Assembly (NCBI GenBank): GCA_012800565.1
Contig: JAAZIZ010000087.1
Location: 1-13,281 of the forward strand
Length of the DNA: 13,281 nt
Reading direction: 5' to 3'
From: Lentisphaerota bacterium
GTDB lineage: Bacteria > Verrucomicrobiota > Lentisphaeria > Oligosphaerales > Oligosphaeraceae
Shown: positions 7,165 through 13,281 of the stretch, piece by piece
How positions within the stretch are numbered: the stretch's first letter is position 1
Layout of the letters: the number at the start of each line of letters is the position of its first letter
Notes under the pieces: model-generated
The model's input: the letters and a program-made list of their open reading frames with translations, nothing else
Database searches by the model: none
Told to the model about the DNA's origin: nothing
Made by a program: the position numbers and the translations under genes

Positions 7165-8733
7165 TTATTTATTGTGCCAGGCTTTTTCCAACAGCTGCTC
7201 GCTTTGCTCCTGGCTGGGCCAGAAGCGGCTATATGTGCCGGGAGCAAAAAGAGTCCGCAAATCGGTTTGCATGACCTGGTGAAAAGGTCCCTTATGACCG
7301 GCCCGATAGAACAGCTGCTGGGCTTCGAATTCATTGCGGGCCAGGACGAACAGCTGCATCTGGGAGAAATTCTGCTGCCGATAGAAATCCTGGGGGGCAC
7401 GGTTGCCGGCCAGCACTGTCTGAGGCGGAAGTTCCGCGAGTTGCCAGTAGAAGCGGAAGCTGGTCGCATCAAATTCATTGACCAGCACCAGGCTGCCCAA
7501 GGCCAATCCTTTCTCTTGCAGAAAAGATACCACTTCGCGGTTGTCCGAAGCGCCACGATAATATTGCTGCAGGAGATTTTGCGGTGATTTTCCGGCCAGA
7601 ACCTCCCGGCGGGTCAAATAGCTGCAGGCATTCTCCACCAGACAGCCGGTCAGCAAAATCACCACCGCCGGATAAATAATTCTGGCCCGGCGCAGTATCC
7701 CCTGTTGTTTGGCGCCCCAGACTGCCGCCAGAGTCACTGCCGGCAGATAAACCAGGAACACCCGCGGGAAAGGGGCTCGCCCGCCGAACCGCAGGCAGAG
7801 CAGTGCGATAATGGGCAGGGCGCAGCAGAACCACAGCTGCCGGTCATAACTGCTCAGCAGCCCCGGGTGGTTCCTGTCTCGCCAGCGGGGGAACAGGAAT
7901 CCCAGCAGGGATGGCAGAGCAACAAAGCCGGCATGGGCAAGGAATCCCAGCGCGATTGCTCCGGCTGCCTCCCAGGAGCTGCTCCAACCTCCGGCTTCCT
8001 GGCTGGCTCGCTGGAACTGCTCCCAAAGCGTCAGGTAGTAGGAACCGCCCAGCATACCGGCCAGGAGGCAGGGCAGTGAGCGCGCCAGCGCACACTGCCA
8101 GCTCTGCTTGTCACTGCGTTGCTGTAAAAAGATGAGCAAGGCCAGACTGGGTGCCAGCATTGCTGCGCTGGGCATCACCAAGGGCAGAAGCAGACAGGCT
8201 GTGCAGGCGAGTTTCTGCCCCCGGCGCAATTGCCCGAAAGATATTTCCATTGCCCCGGACAAAGCGACTGTGGCCAGGAACATAGCCAGAGAGTATCCCC
8301 GGACTTGGTACGCAAAAGCTCCGAACACCGGGCTGATGGCCAGCATCACAGCCGCCAGAGCGGCCCAGCGCCGGCCCAGAAAATAGCGCCAGTGCAGGAC
8401 TACCACAGCAATGGTAGCCAAGCCGAAAAACAGCGATGGCCAGCGCAGGAGATGGGCGGTGAAATTATAGTTCAGGAAGCGGACCCACCACCAGTACACG
8501 GCGCTGTTCAGGAAGTGATTGTTGGCCATGATGTAGTTGCGGAAAATACCCAGGAAAGTCGAGTCTTCCTGGCCGATGGCAAAGTACTGCAGGGTCAGCA
8601 CTTCGTCAAACCACAATTCCGCCATGCTCCAGGGCGTGACCCGCAACAGGAAAATTGCTACTGCCAGCAGGAGCCAGGCCCGGCTGTCATCCTCGCGCAA
8701 ATTCCGGATCAGCCCGGACTGATTTTTAGCCAT
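7165..8733 (-). CDS. GT39/ArnT-like polytopic membrane glycosyltransferase
   Basis: A 522-residue integral membrane protein with a chain of hydrophobic helices. The first helix (about 19-36) is followed by LWFDEVLTLQ with D43-E44, the acidic pair in the first extracytoplasmic loop typical of GT-C enzymes of the GT39/PMT/ArnT type. Such enzymes transfer a sugar from a polyprenyl-phosphate donor to an acceptor on the outer face of the membrane; the acceptor cannot be read from sequence. A soluble C-terminal part (about 400-520) follows the last helix. The start at 8733 is chosen because GAGGAG lies about 10 nt upstream; the longer frame from a TTG at 8805, overlapping the previous stop, lacks any Shine-Dalgarno. 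The gene is last in the minus-strand cluster, and the preceding GT2 enzyme is a natural supplier of its lipid-linked donor. Confidence 0.82.
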   Translation of the reverse strand: MAKNQSGLIRNLREDDSRAWLLLAVAIFLLRVTPWSMAELWFDEVLTLQYFAIGQEDSTFLGIFRNYIMANNHFLNSAVYWWWVRFLNYNFTAHLLRWPSLFFGLATIAVVVLHWRYFLGRRWAALAAVMLAISPVFGAFAYQVRGYSLAMFLATVALSGAMEISFGQLRRGQKLACTACLLLPLVMPSAAMLAPSLALLIFLQQRSDKQSWQCALARSLPCLLAGMLGGSYYLTLWEQFQRASQEAGGWSSSWEAAGAIALGFLAHAGFVALPSLLGFLFPRWRDRNHPGLLSSYDRQLWFCCALPIIALLCLRFGGRAPFPRVFLVYLPAVTLAAVWGAKQQGILRRARIIYPAVVILLTGCLVENACSYLTRREVLAGKSPQNLLQQYYRGASDNREVVSFLQEKGLALGSLVLVNEFDATSFRFYWQLAELPPQTVLAGNRAPQDFYRQQNFSQMQLFVLARNEFEAQQLFYRAGHKGPFHQVMQTDLRTLFAPGTYSRFWPSQEQSEQLLEKAWHNK

Positions 8734-8761
8734 CTCGTGATATCTCCTCTGCCTTGCCTGG

Positions 8762-8793
8762 GTATGCGGAATGCGTTTGGTGGGCCCGCATAC
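8762..8793. repeat. Hairpin between the two glycosyltransferase genes
   Basis: GTATGCGG (8762-8769) and CCGCATAC (8786-8793) are perfect complements over 8 bp, separated by 16 nt. The stem sits in the 68-bp gap after the GT2 stop and upstream of the GT39 Shine-Dalgarno. No T-run follows on the minus strand, so it is not an intrinsic terminator. It could be an mRNA processing or stability structure in the operon, or chance. Confidence 0.45.
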
Positions 8794-8801
8794 TGCAGCG
8801 T

Positions 8802-9488
8802 TCAACTCAGGAGGTTGAATTTAATAATATGCCAGAATGCGGCCACTCCGTCCTTCCAGCCGATTTTCTTCCCCTGGCTGCTGGGCCGCGGCCGGTATTC
8901 GATAGGTACCTCATAAATGCGGCAGCGCAATTTAGCCAGTTTGGCGGAGATTTCCGGTTCGAAACCGAAGCGGTTGCTGGTCAGCTGCAGGGATTTGAAG
9001 ATATCGGCCCGGACCATCTTGTAGCAGGTCTCCATATCGGTCAAATGCAGATTGGCTACCAGATTGAAGAATCCGGTGACGAGTTTGTTACCGTAAAAAT
9101 GCCAGAATGTATCGACTAGCGTGGTGCTGCCGGAGTAGCGGCTGCCGTACACCGCATCGGCCTTGTCATTTTCGATGAGCCGCAGCATCTTGGGAAACTC
9201 GCTGGGCGAGTACTCCAGGTCTGCATCCTGGATCACCACGACATCACCGTCAACCAATGCCTGCCCGGTGCGGATGGCAGCGCCCTTGCCCTGATTCTGC
9301 TCATGATGCACAATCAGCAGATCGCTGGCCGGCGGCAGCGCCTCCAGGCAGGCACGGGTGCCGTCCTGAGAGCAGTCATTGACGACAATAATCTGCAAAT
9401 CCGGCACTCCGCATTTCCGTACCTGGTCAATGACTTTGGTGACAGTCGCTTCTTCATTGTAAACTGGAATTATGACCGTAAGACGCAT
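8802..9488 (-). CDS. GT2 glycosyltransferase, dolichyl/undecaprenyl-phosphate sugar synthase type
   Basis: A 228-residue GT-A fold enzyme without transmembrane segments. It shows the GT2 opening MRLTVIIPVYNEE, the nucleotide site VVNDCSQDGT (35-44), NQGKGAAIRTG (65-75), the metal-binding DAD at 88-90 within QDADLEY, YGSRY, TDMETCYKMVR, RFGFEPEI and the terminal KKIGWKDG. This series is typical of DPM1-like enzymes that transfer a sugar from a nucleotide donor to polyprenyl phosphate on the cytoplasmic side. It lacks the C-terminal membrane helices of GtrB/ArnC-type relatives, as expected for the short form. The ATG at 9488 is preceded by GAGGGA. It lies 70 nt downstream of alr and 68 nt upstream of the GT39 gene. 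Sugar identity is not determinable. Confidence 0.88.
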   Translation of the reverse strand: MRLTVIIPVYNEEATVTKVIDQVRKCGVPDLQIIVVNDCSQDGTRACLEALPPASDLLIVHHEQNQGKGAAIRTGQALVDGDVVVIQDADLEYSPSEFPKMLRLIENDKADAVYGSRYSGSTTLVDTFWHFYGNKLVTGFFNLVANLHLTDMETCYKMVRADIFKSLQLTSNRFGFEPEISAKLAKLRCRIYEVPIEYRPRPSSQGKKIGWKDGVAAFWHIIKFNLLS

Positions 9489-9558
9489 GCATCTTCCCTC
9501 GTTGCGACCCAGTTCCTGGCTGTCAATGACTGCCGTGGACCGGGATTATCTTGCCACT

Positions 9559-10656
9559 TCAGGGCTGCTCCCAGACTCGCTGCGGATATTTTCCCAGCCC
9601 GCAGATGATTTCATGGGAGATGGTATGGGCTTTTGCTGCCAGTTCGTCCGCCCAGAGCGAAGCCTCGCCTTGCTGCCCCAGGAGCAGGGCCTGGTCGCCG
9701 GCAGCAACCTCTGGCAGGTCAGTCACATCGGCCATGATCATCCCCATGCAGACCCGGCCCAGAACCGGCACCCGCCGGCCCTGCAGCAGCAGCTCGGCAG
9801 CGCCGCTGAGGCAGCGCGGATAGCCGTCGGCGTAGCCGAACGGCAGTACCGCCAGGCGGCTGTCCCGCTGCAGCTGATGCTGACAGCCGTAGGACACGAA
9901 CGCTCCGGCCGGGACTGTTTTAACCGATGCGATGCGGCATTGCAGGCTCATGGCCGGGCGGAGTTTGCCGGCGAAAGCGGCGGTCTCAGTATAACCATAC
10001 AGGCCGATGCCCGGCCGGGCAAAAGGCAGTTCCGGTGCCAAATCATTGAGTATGCCCTCGGTGGCGCAGAGGTGGTTCTCCCGGCAGCATTCCGGCAGCA
10101 GCGGCAGGAGGTCACGGAAAGTCTGTACCTGTTTGCGGGTGACTGGGTGTTCCGGCTGAGCGGAGACCGCCAGGTGGGAAAAGCATCCGCGCAGTTCGAG
10201 GTTGGGCAGGGCCTGCAAAGCGCTTATGGCTGCCGGTACCTCTGCCGGCATAAAGCCCAGGCGGCTCATGCCGGTATCAACCTTCAGGTGCAGCCGCCAG
10301 TTCAGACCGTGGGACTGGCCGTATTCGGACAGCAGGCGCGAATTCTCCAGGCTCCAGCAGGCAGAAGTCAGCGAGAGCTCAGCTGCAATCGGTATTTCAT
10401 CCGGCAGGATTCCCTGCAGTACCCAGATTTCGCCCCTGAATCCGGCTTGCCGCGCAGTGCAGGCTTCGCCGGTGGTGAAGACGGCCAAGTGCGATGCTCC
10501 GGCTTTCTGCAGCGCCTCTGCGACCTGGGGCAGTCCGTGCCCGTAGGCATCGGACTTGATGACCGGCACCATACGGCAGTGCGGACGCAACGCCGCAAAG
10601 AATTTCCAGTTGGCGAGGATATGGCTGAGATTGATCTTAACGGTTGCGGGGAACAT
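9559..10656 (-). CDS. alr: Alanine racemase with atypical active-site residues
   Basis: A 365-residue fold-type III PLP enzyme expected to interconvert L- and D-alanine for peptidoglycan. Conserved elements are PVIKSDAYGHG with the PLP lysine at K34, KVDTGMSRLGF with K125 (the carbamylated position) and R132, RPGIGLYGY (214-222), VSYG with the catalytic tyrosine Y256, and FGYADGYPR (273-281). Two usually conserved positions differ: the CMD motif reads C303-M304-G305, and the near-terminal TIxYE motif reads TISHE with H348 in place of tyrosine. The ending is GKYPQRVW rather than the common RVPR-type ending. The fold and both catalytic bases are retained, so racemase activity is likely, but another amino acid substrate is possible. 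The ATG at 10656 lies 5 nt after the regulator's stop, with AAAGAG upstream inside that gene, suggesting translational coupling. Confidence 0.9.
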   Translation of the reverse strand: MFPATVKINLSHILANWKFFAALRPHCRMVPVIKSDAYGHGLPQVAEALQKAGASHLAVFTTGEACTARQAGFRGEIWVLQGILPDEIPIAAELSLTSACWSLENSRLLSEYGQSHGLNWRLHLKVDTGMSRLGFMPAEVPAAISALQALPNLELRGCFSHLAVSAQPEHPVTRKQVQTFRDLLPLLPECCRENHLCATEGILNDLAPELPFARPGIGLYGYTETAAFAGKLRPAMSLQCRIASVKTVPAGAFVSYGCQHQLQRDSRLAVLPFGYADGYPRCLSGAAELLLQGRRVPVLGRVCMGMIMADVTDLPEVAAGDQALLLGQQGEASLWADELAAKAHTISHEIICGLGKYPQRVWEQP

Positions 10657-10661
10657 AACGC

Positions 10662-11507
10662 TCAGACTCTTTGGGCTGGTTGTGACAGGGTGATACTGCT
10701 GGGGCTTTGGCCGAAGTGTTTTTTGAAGACCTTGGAGAAATATCCGCTGTCCTCATAACCGACCTGATACGCCACCTGGGAGATGTTGAGACGCCCTTCG
10801 CTGAGCAGTACCTTGGCCTGTTCCATGCGGATCATGGTCAAATACTCCGGCAGCGAAAAACCACTAATTTCATTAAAAATGCGTGACAGATGGTACTGGC
10901 TGACTCCCAGGGAAGTCGATAGATCATCAAGGGTGATCTGCTGCTGGAAATTGCGGTTAATGTACCGTTTCACCTCGGCAATCAGCCAATGCTTCTTCTT
11001 CTCAGCAGCTGAAAGCTGTTCCTCGGCAGAAGCCGTGCTGGGCGACTGCCCGGTCGTGATCCTCATGACTGACAGCAGCACAGTATGAAAAATCGAGCGG
11101 CAGAGCAGCTGATCGAAATCGGTATCGCGGTTTGCCCCCAGATAAAGTCCCTCCAGGGTACGACGTATGCGCCCGCGCTGTTCGTCGTTCTGGACATGAA
11201 TGATTGGCCCGGGCAGTCGGGCGAAGAAAGGCTTTTCGGCTTCGCCCCAGGAAAATGATGCCATAAAGACCTCAAACTCCCGGCTGGGGTCAAATTTGTC
11301 ACAATGGAGTGTGTTGGCGGGGATAATCACGACATCCCCCGGTCCGGCCTCAAAGCTCTGGTCGGTGAATTCCAGGCGCAGTTTGCCGCGCCGGATGAAA
11401 TGGAATTCACAGACTTGGCTTTCGTGGAGGTGAGTGCGCCAGAATAAGTCAAAGAGGCGGACGCCAAAAGAATGCAGGACAGGCAATTGGGCGAAACTTT
11501 CTTCCAT
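10662..11507 (-). CDS. AraC-family transcriptional regulator
   Basis: A 281-residue one-component regulator. The N-terminal part (about 15-120) is a cupin-like ligand-binding domain with VCEFHFIRRGKLRL, the turn AGPGDVVIIP and an NTLHC histidine, the usual small-molecule sensing fold. The C-terminal 100 residues hold the paired helix-turn-helix DNA-binding domain: ITLDDLSTSLGVSQYHLSRIF, then VAYQVGYEDSGYFSKVFKKHFGQSP, which matches the AraC signature. The start at 11507 is chosen because GGGGA sits 5 nt upstream and it gives the normal family length; the frame stays open further upstream (to 11681), but those residues are arginine- and proline-rich and not family-like. It heads the minus-strand cluster and is also divergent from the TIM-barrel-like gene, so either side could be its target. 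Its ligand is unknown. Confidence 0.88.
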   Translation of the reverse strand: MEESFAQLPVLHSFGVRLFDLFWRTHLHESQVCEFHFIRRGKLRLEFTDQSFEAGPGDVVIIPANTLHCDKFDPSREFEVFMASFSWGEAEKPFFARLPGPIIHVQNDEQRGRIRRTLEGLYLGANRDTDFDQLLCRSIFHTVLLSVMRITTGQSPSTASAEEQLSAAEKKKHWLIAEVKRYINRNFQQQITLDDLSTSLGVSQYHLSRIFNEISGFSLPEYLTMIRMEQAKVLLSEGRLNISQVAYQVGYEDSGYFSKVFKKHFGQSPSSITLSQPAQRV

Positions 11508-11550
11508 AATGTCCCCAGCCGGGCCGTGGTGCGGCAGCAGTATTGGTGCC

Positions 11551-11580
11551 TTGAGCCGGCAACTCTGTAACGCATATAAT
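11551..11580 (+). promoter_or_regulatory. Sigma70-like promoter firing into the inverted-repeat element
   Basis: TTGAGC (11551-11556) is followed after 18 bp by a perfect TATAAT (11575-11580). Transcription would start near 11587, about 80 nt before the terminal inverted repeat, and run through the structured element towards the gene at 12140. The same AT-rich core read on the minus strand (TATATT or TATTAT, about 11576-11583) could serve the AraC gene, but no good minus-strand -35 was found. Confidence 0.45.
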
Positions 11581-11667
11581 ATACCATCCACCCCGTACTT
11601 TGCCCGCTTCCGGGCAGGCCCGGTCCGGAAAAAACAGGACGGGTAAAAATGCTCGCCGGCCCAATGG

Positions 11668-11964
11668 CGGCAATCGGTCACTCATTGATAACAGGCATTT
11701 CCTGTTGCCTTGCCATGGAACCCCTCTTTCGGGTTTACTATGTGGCACGCTTACAGCGTGCTGCAATTTCGGGGGGACGCTTACCCTGGGCTACTGGTAT
11801 ATCACGCCCCGTTGGGGCTTGTGCGGTTGTGTGGTCTTCTTACCCAGGGCGGCGCGGCCCTGGGCTTGGTATGCTTCGCTTTTTCGCCGCTTCGCAGCCA
11901 AGGCGGCAGGCACTCTTGATGCCGCTTGCCGGGGCAGCGAATATCAATAAGTGACCGATTGCCG
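11668..11964. mobile_element. 297-bp MITE-like element with 23-bp terminal inverted repeats and internal hairpins
   Basis: The left end (11668-11690) and right end (11942-11964) are inverted copies over 23 bp with a single mismatch; the shared core is GGCAATCGGTCACT. Inside lie several hairpins: ACAGG/CCTGT (11691-11705), GCACGC/GCGTGC (11745-11761), GCCCC/GGGGC with a 3-nt loop (11806-11818), CCCAGGGC/GCCCTGGG with a 6-nt loop (11843-11864) and GCGGCA/TGCCGC (11903-11925). A further stem, TTCGCT/AGCGAA (11875-11880 with 11936-11941), abuts the right repeat. CCCTGGGCT followed by TGGTAT occurs twice in direct orientation (about 11784 and 11858). No transposase fits inside. GCCGGCC occurs just outside both ends (11655-11661 and 11961-11967) but is self-complementary and not flush on the left, so a target-site duplication is unproven. 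A structured RNA gene or extragenic repeat is the alternative reading. Confidence 0.65.
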
Positions 11965-11984
11965 GCCGAGTTTGTCTTTTCCGG

Positions 11985-12014
11985 TTGTTATGTTCCGCCT
12001 TGCGGTTATATTAT
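11985..12014 (+). promoter_or_regulatory. Candidate promoter for the TIM-barrel-like gene
   Basis: TTGTTA (11985-11990) and TATTAT (12009-12014; five of six to consensus) are 18 bp apart. This would start transcription near 12021 and give a leader of about 120 nt containing the 12069-12088 palindrome. The region is AT-rich compared with its surroundings. Confidence 0.35.
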
Positions 12015-12068
12015 TCTATGTTTGAGTTTGTCCAGCCTGACTGTTCCGGTCTGGCGGGCAGGCGTAGG

Positions 12069-12088
12069 CAGCGCAGTGTACTGCGCTG
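12069..12088. promoter_or_regulatory. Perfect palindrome in the leader of the TIM-barrel-like gene
   Basis: CAGCGCAG (12069-12076) and CTGCGCTG (12081-12088) are perfect complements around a TGTA centre, 51 bp before the ATG. As DNA this is a plausible dimeric repressor or regulator operator; as RNA it is a tight hairpin with a 4-nt loop. No T-run follows, so it is not a terminator. AraC proteins usually bind direct rather than palindromic sites, so it need not belong to the neighbouring regulator. Confidence 0.4.
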
Positions 12089-12139
12089 TATTGCCGGTTT
12101 CCTGTTTATCGGTTTAATTTGAAGCAAGGAAGGTGCCAG

Positions 12140-13189
12140 ATGAAGATTCCGTACTCGCTGCAGCTGAAATTGGATTATGCGCTGGAGAAACTGATTATCC
12201 GTCACGCTGAACTCAGCAAGCAGCCCGGGTACAAGCTGGGCACGGCCTGCGCGCCGCGTCCGGCGGATTATGTTGAGGATGATCCGCTGGTTGGTGAACT
12301 GAACCACAACTGGTACGGGCAGATTCAAGCGGAGAACGACGCAGTCGATAATGTGATCCGGCAAATCCTCGCCCAGGCGCCGCGCACTCCGCCGGAGAAG
12401 TTGGCCCGGCTGAGTCCGGATGAGGTCTGGGTCTGGGGTGGCCCGACTCCGTACTGGGGCGGTTCAATGGCCGATGACACGCTGGTCCGGGGCGCGGACT
12501 TCTTTCAGGCCCGGAATGTAGTCTATGTCTATGGCCCGACTACGGAGAAGATGCTGAGCCTGCATGCAAAATACTCGAAGATGCTCTGTCAAGTCAACAG
12601 CAACTGCCGTACTCCCGGGGCATTGGCCAACAGTGAAGAAGAGAATGCCGAGCTGCTGAGCCGGCTGTCCCTGCAGTATCCCAATATCGTGGGCGCGATG
12701 TGCGACGACTTCTGCACCTCGTTCCGCTATGCGTTGCTGCCTGAGCGCTTCGAGAAAATCTACCGCGGCGTCAAGAAATACAATTCGGCTCTGCGGGTCT
12801 ACGGGGTGATTTATGTGCATGAGCTGGGCCGGATTCATTTCCGCCTGGTGCAGGAATTTATTGATGTGGTGAATCTCTGGCACTGGCATAAAGATGATAT
12901 CCTCAATATTGATGAAAATCTGGAGAAATGCGAAGAGAATTTCCCCGGCAAGCCCATCATCCTGGGGATTTTCCTGCACGAATACGGCCGCAGCGATGTC
13001 GGTGCTCCGCCCGAGCTGCTCTGCTATCAGCTGGAGAAAGCGCGGGAATTTCTGGCCCAGAAACGCATCGAGGGCATCATCATCCTCGGCGACCGGGAAA
13101 TCAAAAAGTGGCCTGCATCCGCCCAGGCAGTCAAAGACTACCTGGCCAAACAGCACCAGTATCAAAGAATCAGAAATAGTTCGCACTAA
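12140..13189 (+). CDS. Conserved-looking protein of unknown function, probable TIM-barrel (glycosidase-like)
   Basis: A 349-residue protein with no signal peptide or membrane helix. No family was recognised. It shows a regular series of hydrophobic strands, each followed by a polar loop and helix: VWVWGG (96-101), VVYVYG (127-132), MLCQVN (148-153), IVGAMCDDF (183-191), RVYGVIYVHE (219-228), VVNLWHWH (243-250), IILGIFLHE (273-281) and GIIILGD (312-318). This spacing suggests a (beta/alpha)8 barrel. Acidic residues at strand ends (D189/D190, E228, E281) and the aromatic-rich WHWH resemble a carbohydrate-active pocket, but that is inference. The ATG at 12140 has a strong AAGGAAGG 6 nt upstream; an in-frame TTG at 12119 would add 7 residues and is less likely. 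The gene stands alone between the divergent regulator region and a strong terminator, and the AraC regulator may control it. Confidence 0.8.
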   Translation: MKIPYSLQLKLDYALEKLIIRHAELSKQPGYKLGTACAPRPADYVEDDPLVGELNHNWYGQIQAENDAVDNVIRQILAQAPRTPPEKLARLSPDEVWVWGGPTPYWGGSMADDTLVRGADFFQARNVVYVYGPTTEKMLSLHAKYSKMLCQVNSNCRTPGALANSEEENAELLSRLSLQYPNIVGAMCDDFCTSFRYALLPERFEKIYRGVKKYNSALRVYGVIYVHELGRIHFRLVQEFIDVVNLWHWHKDDILNIDENLEKCEENFPGKPIILGIFLHEYGRSDVGAPPELLCYQLEKAREFLAQKRIEGIIILGDREIKKWPASAQAVKDYLAKQHQYQRIRNSSH

Positions 13190-13210
13190 TATCTAAGCAT
13201 AACCGTAAAT

Positions 13211-13248
13211 GCCTTTGCGACGAAACAGTTCGCAAAGGCGTTTTTTTT
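13211..13248 (+). terminator. Rho-independent terminator of the TIM-barrel-like gene
   Basis: GCCTTTGCGA (13211-13220) and TCGCAAAGGC (13230-13239) form a perfect 10-bp stem with a 9-nt loop, followed by G and eight Ts (13241-13248), with a second T-run a few bases on. It lies 22 bp after the stop codon and is the clearest intrinsic terminator in the window. Confidence 0.95.
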
Positions 13249-13281
13249 GTCTTTTTTCTGAAAAATATTAAAAGTTTCAAT

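Larger units (their letters stand above)
11508..12139. other. Divergent gene-free region holding repeats and regulatory signals
   Basis: This 632-bp spacer separates the AraC gene from the TIM-barrel-like gene. It contains an AT-rich promoter core (11551-11580), a small GCCCG/CGGGC hairpin at 11602-11615, the inverted-repeat-bounded element at 11668-11964, a second promoter-like pair (11985-12014) and a perfect palindrome at 12069-12088. Open frames across it are short, lack Shine-Dalgarno sequences and follow repeat sequence, so none is called as a gene. Confidence 0.75.

Noticed and set aside
8230..8916. 228-aa plus-strand frame opposite the GT39/GT2 genes
   Set aside because: It is a shadow of the glycosyltransferase genes: glutamine- and proline-rich, with no motif and no ribosome-binding site.
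9472..10758. 428-aa plus-strand frame opposite alr
   Set aside because: It covers the alanine racemase antisense; the minus-strand frame has the complete Alr motif series, while this one has none.
11602..11630. Terminator formed by GCCCG/CGGGC and TTCCGG/CCGGAA stems
   Set aside because: On the plus strand the stems are followed by an A-run, not a T-run, and on the minus strand no T-run follows the stem.
11600..11954. Three overlapping small frames (69-116 aa) across the inverted-repeat element
   Set aside because: No Shine-Dalgarno sequences; the predicted peptides simply translate the palindromic repeat motifs and overlap one another in different frames.

Overview
The window looks like chromosomal DNA from a moderately GC-rich bacterium of the PVC group, most plausibly a Lentisphaerota (Victivallales-like) species. 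This is inference: an LL-diaminopimelate aminotransferase, an AraC-type regulator divergent from a TIM-barrel-like protein of unknown function, and structured repeat-rich intergenic DNA fit that group, but no rRNA or other phylogenetic marker is present. No tRNA, rRNA, CRISPR array or intact transposase was seen.

Layout. The left edge (1-407) has no gene. It holds a 9-bp minisatellite running off the window edge, a short second tract with 9-nt phasing, and a candidate promoter. A lone plus-strand gene (408-1289) encodes a DUF1186-like protein ending in a SEC-C zinc motif. A 189-bp spacer containing a long imperfect palindrome leads into a compact plus-strand cluster (1479-7153): dapL (lysine/peptidoglycan precursor synthesis), a lipoyl ligase/octanoyltransferase family protein, a DUF58 membrane protein and a TgpA-like membrane transglutaminase. 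The DUF58 and transglutaminase pair is a known combination, but its usual MoxR ATPase partner is absent.

This cluster converges, with an 11-bp gap, on a minus-strand cluster transcribed from right to left (11507 to 7165): an AraC-family regulator, alanine racemase (5 nt downstream), a GT2 polyprenyl-phosphate-type glycosyltransferase and a GT39-like membrane glycosyltransferase. The last two make sense as a lipid-linked sugar donor synthase and the integral-membrane enzyme that uses it. With dapL and alr, the region leans towards cell-envelope precursors and envelope glycosylation.

The divergent spacer 11508-12139 is the least ordinary part. A 297-bp element (11668-11964) is bounded by 23-bp terminal inverted repeats with one mismatch and packed with GC-rich hairpins. 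A good sigma70-like promoter points into it from the left and a second candidate promoter lies just beyond it. It resembles a MITE-like element and could also be transcribed as a structured leader or RNA. A perfect palindrome and a good ribosome-binding site then precede a 349-aa protein with TIM-barrel-like strand spacing and no recognised family, closed by a textbook rho-independent terminator.
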